From: Euglena gracilis
Taxonomy: Eukaryota; Euglenida; Euglenophyceae; Euglenales
Assembly (NCBI GenBank): GCA_039621445.1
Contig: CP154957.1
Span: forward strand, 31,948,399-32,012,398
Length of the DNA: 64,000 nt
Direction of reading: 5' to 3'
Below are positions 11,095 to 25,857 of this stretch, piece by piece. The position numbers and the translations under genes are program-made. The notes below the pieces were generated by a model. The model was not told the DNA's origin and made no database searches. It saw nothing but the letters and a program-made list of their open reading frames with translations. Numbering within the stretch: position 1 is the stretch's first letter; every line of letters begins with the position of its first letter.

Positions 11095-11530
11095 CCTTCG
11101 GTCTCCAAGCCAACTCGTACTCCCTCGACTAAAAACGACAAGGGAGGAAGGGACACCGAGGGCGAAGCACAAAGACCTTGTGAGGCCATGCCTTGCTCGC
11201 CGGCGGTGTTGTTTGGATTGTTTGGGTGCGCCGGGTTAGGAGGTCCCGCTTAGTGCCGCCTCGCCGGAGTTGGCTGACGATGCTGCTCCGACTGGGCGAC
11301 GTGACTTCTTGCCCCTGGGTGGTGTCCCCCCCCCCTCTCCCCCCCCCTGGCCCCCACCTTCTGACCGAGGGCTTTTGAAGACAAATTTTCTTTTACGGGT
11401 GGGGAGGGTCGGGCTCACAAGGTCTTTGCGCTTCGCCCTCGGTGTCCCTTCCTCCCTTGTCGGTTTTCCTCGAGGGAGTACGAGACACCTCGGGCTCCGC
11501 ACTTTGCCCCTGTGAGGCCAGATTGTGTAC
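11095..11530 (-). repeat. Right inverted terminal repeat and internal complementary region of the DIRS element
   Basis: Positions 11110-11190 and 11425-11495 are inverted copies of one another (share gacaagggaggaagggacac). Positions 11160-11280 are the inverse of the left terminal repeat. This nested arrangement lies just after the recombinase stop, where DIRS elements keep the segments used to complete their ends. Confidence 0.7.
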
Positions 11531-11722
11531 TGAAATGAAGGGGGCCAGGGCATGTTCTAAGGCACCTTGGGCACCGAGTCGTTGATAGTGGGCTGTAAAA
11601 GCCTCCACCCCCCCCCCCTCCACTGGCCAATTTCGCAAACTTCTTGGGCAGAAAGGCCCAATTTTTTGAGTAAACCGACTCCTGCTCCTCTGGTGGAGTG
11701 GGCCCCCCACACCTGGGGGGGT

Positions 11723-12058
11723 TGTATACGTTGGTTGTCACCACCCGCCGTTGGACGGCCAACGGGGCAGCTCATACTACTTGCCGTGGCTCGTCCGCTA
11801 GCGAGGGGCCACGCCCGTGGTAATACGACCGATCAACGTTCGTCCACGTGCGCAGCCTCACGCGCCGATCGATCCCCGCGGTATGCCCTCTGCCCGTACG
11901 GGATCGATCAGGACTCACACGGCGGGACCTGGGTCTCGAACCCACGACCTCCCGCGTGTGAGCCCAGCACCTTACCGAATAAGCTACTCGAGCGATACTC
12001 GGCTTGGTACTACGCGCCGGCTACCAACCTCCGTAGGATCTCCCGTCTGCCGCACACA
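11723..12058 (-). repeat. 3' LTR of the TRIM
   Basis: This repeat is 334/336 identical to the 5' LTR, so the insertion is recent. It is followed on the minus strand by GGGGT's complement, the duplicated target, and then by the resumed recombinase frame of the DIRS host. Confidence 0.9.
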
Positions 12059-12068
12059 CTCCCCTCCC
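12059..12068 (-). other. Polypurine tract of the TRIM
   Basis: The minus strand reads GGGAGGGGAG directly before the 3' LTR, where second-strand priming occurs in LTR elements. Confidence 0.7.
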
Positions 12069-12403
12069 AAAAGCCTTACTACACTAGCCCACTGCGTCAC
12101 TATGGCCGTGGCCCCTGCAGCTCGGGTTATGCCTCACACGGCCCTAGTTGGCTGAGTGCTTCTCACGAGTACTGCGTCACCAGGCTGCCGACCCCTGCAG
12201 CTCGGGTTTGCTATTGCCGGCAGTTTACGTGTTGTCGACTTCCACGGGCTCTGCCGCCTTGGAGCGTCCCCCTTTGCATCGGCTTGAGACTTTAGAACGG
12301 TGTAGGAGTTTCAGTCGCCCTAGACTCGGCGCGTCCGCCTCCGCCTTCCGGGCGCCGTGGGGTCAGGCTCTGATTTCCCGGTTCGTGTGGCATTAGACGG
12401 GTT

Positions 12404-12415
12404 CCTCTCCTACCA
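12404..12415 (-). other. Primer-binding site of the TRIM
   Basis: The minus strand reads TGGTAGGAGAGG immediately after the 5' LTR. It differs by one base from the initiator-Met-type site of the Ty3/gypsy element at 9760-9771. Confidence 0.75.
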
Positions 12416-12751
12416 TGTATACGTTGGTTGTCACCACCCGCCGTTGGACGGCCAACGGGGCAGGTCATACTACTTGCCGTGGCTCGTCCGCTAGCGAGGG
12501 GCCACGCCCGTGGTAATCCGACCGATCAACGTTCGTCCACGTGCGCAGCCTCACGCGCCGATCGATCCCCGCGGTATGCCCTCTGCCCGTACGGGATCGA
12601 TCAGGACTCACACGGCGGGACCTGGGTCTCGAACCCACGACCTCCCGCGTGTGAGCCCAGCACCTTACCGAATAAGCTACTCGAGCGATACTCGGCTTGG
12701 TACTACGCGCCGGCTACCAACCTCCGTAGGATCTCCCGTCTGCCGCACACA
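12416..12751 (-). repeat. 5' LTR of the TRIM
   Basis: The 336-bp repeat has TG and CA termini on the minus strand. It contains a tRNA-like stretch (12613-12682) in the sense orientation of the element and short self-complementary blocks around gatcgatcc and ccgttggacggccaacgg. Confidence 0.9.
12613..12682 (-). other. tRNA-like sequence inside the TRIM LTR
   Basis: On the minus strand a box-A-like segment (TAGCTTATTCGGTAAGG) is followed about 30 nt later by GGTTCGAGACC, a perfect box B. The part between resembles an anticodon arm with CAC in the loop, but its stem does not pair and no acceptor stem is seen. It is therefore a tRNA relic or internal Pol III promoter, not a functional tRNA gene. 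The second copy is at 11920-11989. Confidence 0.55.
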
Positions 12752-13439
12752 GGGGTACCCCATGCTTGGCCAAAAAATCTTTTGCGATGGAAGCAACAGT
12801 GTCTGCACTTATGGCCCTGAAGGAGGGTTTTAATGAAATCAGCAGGGGGCCCCCAGGTCTGACGAATAAACGTGTTGCAGCAACATAGCACATCATTAAA
12901 TGAAATGGGATTATTTGGGGACATTGGGGAATGGACACCACCCTTTCCCACTTATGGAATTTTTGTCCTTTACGCTTAATCTTGATGTAGGGTGCCCTAC
13001 CCAACACACTGGTGGTTCGTTTGACTTGTGCCACATCTGAGGATCGGTATAAACAGAGGATGCGTGAACAAAAAATCAGTTGTGTACGCAATGTACAAAT
13101 ATCAGTGGGCATAGGCGCCTTTGCCAGCCCCAGGAGGATTGGGAGGGGATCCCAAAATGCCCCATACTTCTCCAAGTTTTGGTTCCAAAGCCTCTTGTAG
13201 GGGGTTAACAGGGTGTGGAATCTCAGCCCACCAAACCCAGGAATCAAAAGCATTGCACTATAGGCATTACGGGCCTGGGCCTTGGAAAATTGGAATAATT
13301 GTATTAAAGCGTCAGCCACTTGGTCAGTGGTGGCTTCTGGGGGGGGGGCACCCCCATTTGTTCCAAAATTACCCACAGAAGTGCAAAAGCACTCTTATAA
13401 CGCTTTAAACTGGGGTTTCTCCCCAGGAAATCTTCAATG

Positions 13440-14224
13440 GTTATAAACTGAATTTGTTTCCCCTCCAAAATTTGCCTGAGCAAATCATGCAAAGCAGGGG
13501 CCACCTGGGGGGTGGCATTTGTTCCCCCCTGCAATTGGTGAACATGCCCCTGTAGGGGGTGATTTTCAGGCAGGGGGTCCCTGGTACTTTCATTTTTATT
13601 AATTGGGGCCACCATGTGGCTGAATCCCAGTAGGGGGTGACCATCAAAACTTTGGTCTGGGGAAACATTTTCAACCTGGGTAAAATTTTTTGAATTATTG
13701 ACCAGGGGGGGTTTGCCTAAAGATCCCCCATGTTGTCCAGTGGACATTGTAATGCATTTACCGCTGTGGCTTCCCAATGGGGCCACCTGGCCACAAATTT
13801 GGGCAGTTTTTTGTTGCCTGGGGAGGCAAATAAATCTGTTTCCAGATTTATGAAATCTTTGAACTGCTGTCTGAGCCATTGAAAAAGTTGGGGGTCTAAA
13901 GAATAATCCCCCCTGTCCATTTCCCACCTGCTGATGGGGTCTGCTAGGCATTCCTTTGAAGGCACCCAGTTGACTTGGAGGTTTACTTGGTGCTCCATGC
14001 ACCACTTGAAAATGGTCTTAGCATTTTGTTGAAGGGGTCCTTTCTGCCCCCAGCTTTTGTTAGGTAAAAGTAAATTACCTGGTTGTCTACTGACAAGGAA
14101 ACGGTTTCCCCAGGTTTGCTCAAACTTTTCACAGTGCTGATTGCTGCACTGAGCTCCTTTACATTGATGTTCAAAATTGAGTCTTTTCTCCAAAATTCCC
14201 GCACAATTTATCCTGTGTGGATGT
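13440..14224 (-). pseudogene. DIRS RNase H and connection region, frame-broken
   Basis: Pieces of RNase H lie in two further frames. One carries KELSAAISTVKSL and SVDNQVIYF (about 14000-14200). Another carries NWVPSKECLADPISRWEMD, a thumb-like QLFQWLRQQF and TDLFASPGNKKLPKF (about 13720-14000). TDLFAS.. followed by a Pro-rich PYWDSATWWPQL and MPPPRWPL is the usual tail of DIRS RT/RNase H proteins. At least two frame changes separate the pieces. Confidence 0.7.
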
Positions 14225-16390
14225 CTAGCCCCCCCAGGCATGGGTGCTGCTGTCTGAGTGCAACATTCTGGTTGCATTTTGGGGGAAGGGTCTGCCCCCC
14301 CAGGTGTCCAGCAGAATTTTTATTTCCCTTAATTGGGCCTTGATTTCCTGGGAAATGGGGTGTTTTGAGTCCCAGAGGGCTGTGGACTTTGCCACCAAAA
14401 AAATTGCTAGGGTGTCTGTAAAAGCCCTTAAAAAGCGCAGGGCCATTAGGTTGCATCTTATTTGGCCCAAAATGGCAGCCAACTGCCTTTTTGACATGTA
14501 ATCTTTTTTCACGATTTTTCCCAGCTCCTTTTTTATGGTTTTGACTTTCACGGGGGGCACCTGTGGCTTTCCTTCCTGGATGTTCAGTTGAAAACCCAGA
14601 TGGGTTACCACTTGTGTGGGCTGGAGGGTGGACTTTTTTATATTGATTTTGAACCCAGAATCCAGCAAATCTTTGACAACTGTTTTCAGGTGATTTTGTA
14701 AAATGTTCTGGGTGGGGGCCACCAGCAAAATGTCGTCCAGGTAAATAAACACCTGGATGCCTCTTTTTCTCCACAGCTTTTCGAACGTTTTCATCACTGA
14801 CATGAAAATTTGGGTCATTACATTTAGCCCAAAGCAGCCTGTTTGAAATTCCTAGGTCTGCCCCCCCACCTGATGCCTTAAAAATGGCCTTAGTCCTCCT
14901 AATGGAATATGAAAATAGGCATCCTTTAGGTCTATTTTTGCTGCCCAGTGGCCTTTTTCCAAAACTGGAAAAATGTGCTGGATATGATCCAGCTTGAAAG
15001 GTTTTACTTGAAACTGCTGATTTATTTCTCTGCAGTCGCTGATCATTCTCCACTTGGTTGTTCCCCCTTCTGGTTTTGAAATTAAAAACCATGGGATCAA
15101 ATGCTGGGTTTTTGAGTCCCAAACTCGTTTCACTGCCCCAGTTTTTTCGTACTCCAGCAGGATTTTTTCTGCCTGGTTCAGGTCCAGGTTGGCTCTGGGT
15201 TTTGGGTGGGTGGACAATTTTGGGGGATTCACCCAGGGGGGTTGAATTCCATTTTTTATCAATTGACATGTTGCTGGGGGGGCATTTTTTGTCCACCATT
15301 TTAGACTTTTCTGAAGTTTTTGGTACAGGGGGGTGTCTCCCCATTTTTCCTCCGTGGAGGAAAAATCATTTTCTGGGTGCTCGGTGGGGGGTGTTGGATA
15401 TTGCACCCCTGGTGCCACTAGGGATTGAGTATTCTCTAAAGGTGGCTGGGGGGGTGTGTATGCTCTGCTCACAGACTCTCTGATCCTCCACTTTGTCATT
15501 GGCGTTGTCGATTGACATACCATAGGGGCCCCATTTTGGGTCTCCCCCTTGTTTTGGTTTGCCCCTGCCATGGGCACTGACAAAGAATGTTGAGGGGGGG
15601 TTGCCCCCTTGTCCTCCACTGCCCCTGTGGGGGCATCCTCCTGGGGCTGCCACCGTACATTGAAACCCCCTGCATGGGGACAGCATTTTAGCTTCTGGGG
15701 GTTCTCCCCTTCTGATAATTGATGGCCCCAGTGGCCTTGATGATAATTCTGGCCCCACTGGCCTTCTTGATGTCCCCATTGACTTCTCTTTGATCTTGGG
15801 CGCCATGCCCATTGAAAATCTTGGGGGGCTTCTGGGGGCCAATCCTTTTCCCCTGATGGGGTTTGTGATGAAGAAATGGTTGGGGGGGTGTTGTGGACCT
15901 GTCCTGCCCCTGCCACTGGGCATCTGTTTGTGGAATCGGCCACCCTGGCCTTGGTATTGTTGGCCACCCTGGCCTTTGTTCCATCGGCCGCCATGGCCAT
16001 TGCTGTTGTGGCCGCCATGGCCCAGCTTGCTGTTTTGGCCGCCATGGCCTGTGCGGTTTTGGCTGCCATAGCCCCGCTTGGATGCATTGTGTGTTGTGCA
16101 ATGTTGGCCTCAATGGCCCTGGCTCCAATGGCCGTAGTGGCCTGCTGGTTGTTGCTACTGCCCCTTTCGGGGCCTTCTGACCACTGTCTGCCAGGGTCCG
16201 TGGCCATCACTTTGGGGGGTTTGGGTTCTGGAAATTTCTGTGGGGGAATTTTCTTTTGGGGAAGGGGCAGCCACGGCTCGCCACAGTTGACCCGACTTTC
16301 GAAAAAGTCAACAACTTTTGATTTGAAGTTCTGCACGAGCGTGACTTTCTGGATAATTTGAATAGATTGATTGTCTTCTTCTTTTCTCAA
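14225..16390 (-). pseudogene. DIRS ORF: low-complexity N-terminus and reverse transcriptase, one in-frame stop
   Basis: The N-terminal part is rich in Gln, Gly, His, Asn and Pro and presumably plays a Gag-like role. From about 15260 the RT begins (PKPRANLDLNQ.EKILLEYE), with the DIRS signature KIDLKDAYFHIPL near 14925 and the catalytic YLDD near 14745. A TAG at 14852-14854 interrupts the frame between FLRHQVGGQT and EFQ..CFGLN. The same register resumes after it, so this is a nonsense change and not a frameshift. The frame then runs to the first RNase H aspartate (LHSDSSTHAWGG). Confidence 0.8.
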
Positions 16391-16428
16391 TTGGTGAGGT
16401 ATTTGAAGTTCTTTTCTTCTGGGTGTCG

Positions 16429-16572
16429 AAGGGCAAATTAGGAATCAGCCAACTCCGGCGAAAAAAGGCACTAAGCGGGACCTCCTAACCCGGCGCACCC
16501 AAACAATCAAAACAACACCGCCAGCGAACAAGGCATGGCCTCACAAGGGCAAAGCGCGGAGCCCGAGGTGTC
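16429..16572 (+). repeat. Left inverted terminal repeat of the DIRS element
   Basis: This segment starts near the end of the 5' ORF and includes ggcctcacaagggcaaagc and the start of the DIRS terminal sequence. Its reverse complement occurs at 11160-11280 and in part at 11480-11515. The same orientation recurs at 10775-10912 in the second, truncated copy. Confidence 0.75.
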
Positions 16573-17200
16573 ACATGCTGTTCTCGGATCCCCAACTGGT
16601 GCAGCATTTTTCAACCCCATCCCTGGTGTATGTTCCGGGAGGGGGGTCAGATATGCCTGGGCTTGACTTGGTGCAAAATTCGGTCTTTGTTTTCCTTTTT
16701 TTTTGTCATCGCTATGCAACGTTGCTTCAGAGAGGGTTTGAGATTGAAAGTGGGAAAAAATAACAGCCAAACACGTACTGAACAATTTTGCAGTTATTTG
16801 GCGAAGGGGGAAAATAAGCTGTGCTTGTCAGTGGAGGATCGCAAATGCAATTAGGATGGGTGGGGAGTGGACACTGCGGCGGAGGGCGGCACGGGCGACG
16901 GCTTTGCCGGAGGCGGGCCCTTCCCGAGGGGAGCGCCGCCCTTCCCGGGGGGCGGCAGCCCCTTCCCTGGCGGCGGGCCTCGGCCGGGGGCCAGCCCTTT
17001 CCCTGGCGGGGGGCCGCGCCACCCAGGCGGGGGCCCCTTACCCTTTCCTTTTCCGAGGGGGCCGGGAGGCCCGGTGGAGGTGGCTGTGGGAGCAGACTTC
17101 CATTTGGTGCGTTACCAGGTGACTGTGACACGCGACACGCAGGGCACACCCGGCACGCGTGGCATGCATGACACGGGGGAAACAGGTTTGAGGGTGCGTC
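16573..17200 (+). other. Spacer with a Gly/Pro-repeat candidate exon
   Basis: Positions 16867-17117 on the plus strand encode repeated PFPGGG-type blocks followed by a non-repetitive end (VEVAVGADFHLVRYQ) and a possible donor, CAG/GTGACT. It could be an exon of an unknown gene or merely a GC-rich repeat. Nothing else is recognisable from 16573 to 16860. Confidence 0.3.
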
Positions 17201-17425
17201 CTAATGGGAAGCCTGGGCGGACGGCGGCGGTTGCGGGGCCGGCGGGGGCTCCGCCACGGGCAAGACGAAAGGGACTGGGGGCTCAGCCGGGGGAGGCGGC
17301 GGTGGGGAGGTGGGCTCCGGGGCGGCAGCAGCAGGGGCCACGGAGGGCGGAGATGGCTCGTCGGGGGCCAGGGGTGGGGCGCCGTCCGCCTTCTTGCTCT
17401 CCGTTGCCTTGGAGGAGGGAGGCAA
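17201..17425 (-). other. Proline/alanine-rich candidate exon
   Basis: The minus strand is open with a biased composition (Pro, Ala, Ser, Glu; KATESKKADG near its start) and a possible acceptor, CCTCCAAG. It ends in a stop at about 17201. No domain is recognised. The bias is shared with the opposite strand, so coding is uncertain. Confidence 0.3.
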
Positions 17426-18284
17426 ACAAGACAAAAAGGGGCGGTTGTTTGTTCGGACGTTTTGACACTTTTGACAGGATCGGAAGCAGGATGTTTCCTC
17501 CCCAAACCTCACACGTTGGCTGTGAATGGATGGGTTTGGTGACTGAAAGAAACTTGGCGTTCATTCAGGGTGCATGTAATGCAATACACCGACACCCCTC
17601 CTTGGACATCTGGACATGCTGCAATGCACTCGATTCATGTAATTCCACTCTCCTGTTGCCTCAGACAACACGGTTTCTGAAGATAATTATGGTCCGCTGG
17701 CGCAATTGCGAAAGGGGACCATTGTTGCCTTACCCCCCCAAAAGAAGCCATGGGTCTTCTGAGTAGGATCCGTTGTTGAAAATCCCAAACTTAATTTGGG
17801 GGGTTACTGTTTAAATTCTTGCTAAAAATTCAGCTGAAAAAAACCTTTCCGAAAAAAAGGGCCCAAAAACCCAAAAAACACGATTTTTTGCCCGCAATGA
17901 GCAAAAAAGAGTCTCAAAAACACCGATATTAAACAATGGGTGAAAATCAAGAAAAATCTAAACCATCCATTTTTCGGGGCATTTTCGCAGGTTTGGGGGG
18001 GGGGGTGTAGGGATTTTTTTTGAAAATTGGAACGGGGTCTTAACTGGCCGTGGGGATTTGATTTGTCGGCCAAATGAAACCCCCACCCCAGGGAAGCACC
18101 GACGGGCGGAAAAGACAGAAAAATTACCATTTTATGACAACTTTGGGCAATGAATTTTGCATTTGGTCCAAAAATTGGCGCCAAGGGAGTTCTGCTTAAA
18201 ATGGAATTCTGGCAAAAATGGGTGTAAAATCGCATTGGCAATATGTACTCTTTTCATCAGTGTAATTTGACTTCCTCGCCCAAA
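17426..18284. other. AT-rich stretch without recognisable genes
   Basis: Only short, overlapping open frames on both strands were seen. Runs of A, T and G are frequent (for example near 17998). I see no domain, repeat unit or splice-site series here. Confidence 0.5.
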
Positions 18285-18760
18285 TATAATCCCCCAAATG
18301 CAAAGAGGAGCACACGGCTGGCTGACGGCGTGACAAAAGCCAATTCATGTTTTTAAGCCAATTTTGAGGGACAAATGACAATTTTGGTGTGCTTCCTAAT
18401 TTTGAGAGGCAAATGCAAAATTCCAATTTTGGGGTCCAATGCCTAGTTGTGGGTGCATACTCATAATTTGAAGGCAAATGCTTAATTTGGGGTGCAACGT
18501 CCAAATTTTGGGCCACAAATGCCAAATTTTGGACGGAAAATCCAGATTTTTGGTGTCAAATGCCTAACTTTGGAAAAAAAATGCCTTATTCTGATGCAAA
18601 CTCCTAACTCATTTGTGGGCAGCAAATGCCTAATGTGGTTTGCTAACTCCTAATTTTCAGTGGCAAATGCCTAAATTTGGCGTGCAAAAACCAAATTCTG
18701 AGTGCGATAAAATCAAAATTTGGGAAAGAAAATGCTCATTATCAGCAGCTATGCCTAATT
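18285..18760 (+). repeat. Degenerate satellite with a CAAATGCCTAATTTTGG-like unit
   Basis: Phrases such as caaatgcctaattttgg recur every 35-40 bp with many changes. The reverse-complement version occupies 35710-36000, and a shorter related block is at 58665-58790. Both large loci are bordered by the same sequence (gctggctgacggcgtgac at 18318 and its complement at 36013-36043), so the array was carried as part of a larger repeat. Confidence 0.7.
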
Positions 18761-19763
18761 TGGTGTATGTGGGGTTGTGATGAGTTCGGAGCTACTTTGG
18801 GCAATTTCTGGTCATCAAACTATTTCACACAAAATTTGAGCCTTTTCAACCATTATTGCCCAGTTCTAGGGAAAAAAGTTTTGCCACTTCGCAGAAAATG
18901 GGACATTAGTTGTGCAAATTTTGGTCATAACGCACCAAAACAGCCCCAAAAATCCAAAATTGGCAGAGTAGACAAAGATTGGTGAAAAATGACTGCCAAA
19001 TGGCCAAAAATGGCCAAATGGCCAAAAATGCAGCATCCACCGACGACAAACGTGGCTTTGAAGGGAGATGACGGGGAAATTGTTTCCGCATTGCAAGGAT
19101 GCGACTCGTGTCATTTTCTTGTGAGTCACGGCTGGCCAATGGCGTGACTTCCCCTTAAACCCCCCTGAGGGTTTTAAATCGTCCATATGTAAAACTAGTG
19201 GTCTTATTTAGGGGGTTATTGCGCAATTGTGCAGATGGACCACTCAAAATCCAGCCGAGAGCTCCTGTTTTTCGCCTTGTTCGGAACTGGAAAAATAGTG
19301 CCGTATGACCTATACATAAATTGTGGGGATAACCCATCACCCAGCCTGTATACCAGTTACAATCCAAATCCATCAATAACTGTGAACAGAAAGGCCCGGT
19401 GTCTGCCTGTATTTTGTTGATGTGTTTCACGCCAAGGTTTTTGGTGGGAAAATGAGAAAAGGAGTTTTTTGGAAGATATTTTCCAAAAAAAAGTCCTGTT
19501 CATTTTTTCATGCCCTGTATTTTCTGAACACCATGTTCACGAACATCACGGCGTTATTTTTGCAGGTCAAACATCGCCCTCCCAACAGCCTGTTCACAAT
19601 TATCAGGGTGTTATTTAAGGGGAGGGGTCAAACTATCGCCCTGTATTTCACGATCAGAAAAAGTTTGTCTGAAAACAGTGCATGTGTTTCATGGAACTGA
19701 AAGAAAAACACGTCGCTGGTCCTGGAAGACGACAGATGAGTATTAAAGTAAAAAAAATGAAAA
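18761..19763. other. Intergenic AT-rich DNA
   Basis: No coding segment could be supported. A motif related to the border of the neighbouring satellite recurs near 19123 (tcacggctggccaatggcg). The rest is unremarkable apart from short A and G runs. Confidence 0.5.
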
Positions 19764-24249
<4,486 letters not shown>

Positions 24250-25240
24250 CTGCACACGTTTGATGAAACATGAAATATACAAATGCACAAATGTCCCTCA
24301 ATTCAAAGCAAAAACAAAAGGCAAATACTGGGTGCGTAGAAAATATGTGCATAAATGTGCACATGCAAAACGTCATCGATCAGTTTTGTTTGTGAAAACA
24401 ATTCTGCTGTCAAGATGCAAATGAGGCGATGAATTTTTTTTGGCACCCCTGGGCCAATGACATCTTTGTTTCAGGTAAATGCAAATAAAATTTGGAACAA
24501 AAATTGGCCCGCAGTCAACTACAATGAGAAATACCTATTTAAATCAAATTTTGTGTTGCGGTCAGTGAAAATTGATTTGAATTTGACCAACCAGGGGGAG
24601 TCACAGAAATGAGGTGCCTGCCAAAAGTATGTACCAAACCTTCCCCCGGTGATTACCCTGAAAGCCTGTAGGGTGGTCGGCCTGGAAGGGGGGATTAATG
24701 GTTTGAATGGCAGCCTTAAACTAATGGACCCGGGGGGGGGTCCCACTAGTTTAATCAGGAGGGCCCACTTATCTCCTTTTTTGCGCAGTTTTTGGGAAAT
24801 TAAGGTTACGTTTGGGATCAGGGTTGGGGTTCGAATTTGGCTCTGAGGCCTAAACCTATGTCCAAATCGGAGCCTTATCCGGCACTTTTTGAAGGCCTCC
24901 ATTCCGCCTGATTTCAGTCACAACAAACTCCTCACCCCTAACCCTAACCCTATTCCTAACCCTAACCCTGCCCCCAACCAAAAACTGGATTGCACGGAGT
25001 GCATTCCTGGAATGTGCAATCAACCCTTTGCGAGTTGGATGGGTCGGCCCAGGGTGTGGACCCCGGGCCCATTTCGTTACCCAGGGGGTCTCACTACCCC
25101 CCTCCATAACGAAGTGGGATCCCCCGGGGGGGTCCCGCTATTTTAAGGCTGACGTTTGAACCTGGAAGGTACCCAAACATCTTTGCGCCACAAGGGAACT
25201 ACTGCAACATATTTTGGTAAATTTCATGGATGTTAACAGG
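24250..25240. other. Intergenic DNA with a short interstitial telomere-type repeat
   Basis: Positions 24935-24970 hold four CCCTAA units with one variant. A degenerate GGGTT-rich stretch in the other orientation precedes it (24795-24830). Nothing coding is supported in the rest. Confidence 0.6.
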
Positions 25241-25244
25241 GAAC

Positions 25245-25330
25245 ATGATTCCCCTCCACCCCCACCCCCCCGCCCCCCCCCACCCTCCTTCCCCTCCTTC
25301 CCCCCACCCCCCCCCCCTCCCGCTCCCCAA
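25245..25330 (+). repeat. C-rich polypyrimidine tract
   Basis: Runs of C broken by T or A over about 85 bp. They encode only low-complexity frames. Confidence 0.7.
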
Positions 25331-25351
25331 ACAACATCCCTTTGTGTGGAC

Positions 25352-25610
25352 AAAATTTGGCGGACATGGCGTAAATAGCAAACAGGTAAACGGTAAAAGC
25401 AAAATAAGGCGGACATGGCGTTTTTGTTGCAAATGGATAAATGGTTTTGAACGAGTTTGGCGGACATGGCAAAAATAGCAAACGGGTAAACGGTAGAAGC
25501 AAAATAAGGCGGACTTGGCGTTTTTGCTGCAAAATGGATTTTTGGTTTTCAACAAGCTTGGCGGACATGGCGTATACAGCAAATGGGTAAACGGTGAAAG
25601 CGGTGCTGTG
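25352..25610 (+). repeat. Tandem repeat, unit about 99 bp, nearly three copies
   Basis: Each unit starts with a variant of ttggcggacatggcg and contains gcaaacgggtaaacggt and a second gcggacatggcg. Copies differ by several bases. Confidence 0.8.
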
Positions 25611-25639
25611 CCAGACATGGCCTGTGTACAACCGTGGTT

Positions 25640-25857
25640 ACCTCCGAGGAGCCTCTGCGGAGGTTCCTCGGAGGCTCCAAGGCAACCAGGCTCCGCGGAG
25701 GCTCCAAGGTAACCAGGCTCCGCGGAGCCTCCTCGGAGCCTAAGGTAACCAGGCTCCGCGGAGGCTCAAGGTAACCAGGCTCCGAGGAGGCTGCGCAGAG
25801 CCTCCTCGGAGGCTAAGGTAACCAGGCTCCGCAGAGGCTCCTCGGAGGCTAAGGTAC
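25640..25857 (-). repeat. GC-rich minisatellite of about 27-bp units
   Basis: About seven units of the type ggctccgcggaggctccaag / gtaacca. They include self-complementary blocks (ctccgaggagcctctgcgg). The array abuts the last exon of the gene on its right. Confidence 0.85.

Larger units (their letters stand above)
11723..12751 (-). mobile_element. TRIM: complete miniature LTR retrotransposon with 5-bp target duplication
   Basis: Two 336-bp direct repeats (11723-12058 and 12416-12751) flank a 357-bp non-coding interior. They differ at two positions (11771 and 11825 against 12464 and 12518). On the minus strand each starts TGTG and ends TACA. A primer-binding site abuts the 5' repeat (12404-12415) and a purine tract abuts the 3' repeat (12059-12068). 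GGGGT occurs at 11718-11722 and at 12752-12756, the expected 5-bp duplication. There is no ORF for any retrotransposon protein, so it must be mobilised in trans. The Ty3/gypsy element next door uses a nearly identical primer-binding site and is a candidate helper (inference). Confidence 0.92.
11530..13376 (-). pseudogene. DIRS tyrosine recombinase, split by a TRIM insertion
   Basis: The first part (13376 down to 12752) carries the N-terminal helices and the first catalytic arginine context, LYRSSDV (about 13010-13025), and ends at AKHGVP. The second part resumes at 11722 with Q.W GAHSTRGAG (HxxR box, about 11680-11700), then GLSAQEVCEIGQW. After a slip in a G run near 11615 comes FTAHYQRLGAQ with the catalytic tyrosine (about 11570-11590). 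Without the 1,029-bp insert and one copy of its 5-bp duplication the two parts join in frame, so the insertion hit a previously continuous gene. Confidence 0.8.
11095..16572 (-). mobile_element. DIRS-type tyrosine-recombinase retrotransposon, disrupted
   Basis: The minus strand encodes RT (KIDLKDAYFHIPL, then FIYLDDILL), RNase H and a tyrosine recombinase, with no integrase. The ends carry inverted rather than direct repeats: 16429-16572 recurs inverted at 11160-11280 and partly at 11480-11515, and a third segment (11110-11190) is the inverse of 11425-11495. Split inverted ends with an internal complementary region are the hallmark of DIRS elements. The copy has an in-frame stop in RT, several frame changes, and a 1,029-bp TRIM inserted in the recombinase gene. 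Confidence 0.85.

Noticed and set aside
12613-12682. A functional tRNA-Val gene
   Set aside because: Box B is good, but the anticodon stem does not pair and there is no acceptor stem, so only a tRNA-like relic is claimed.
11567-12833. Plus-strand open frames across the 336-bp repeats
   Set aside because: They lie in the non-coding LTRs and interior of the TRIM and are duplicated only because the LTR is. No similarity to any protein is apparent.
25199-25631. Minus-strand frames with FCFYRLPVCY repeats
   Set aside because: They arise from the 99-bp tandem repeat and poly-C tract and have no protein-like features outside the repeat.
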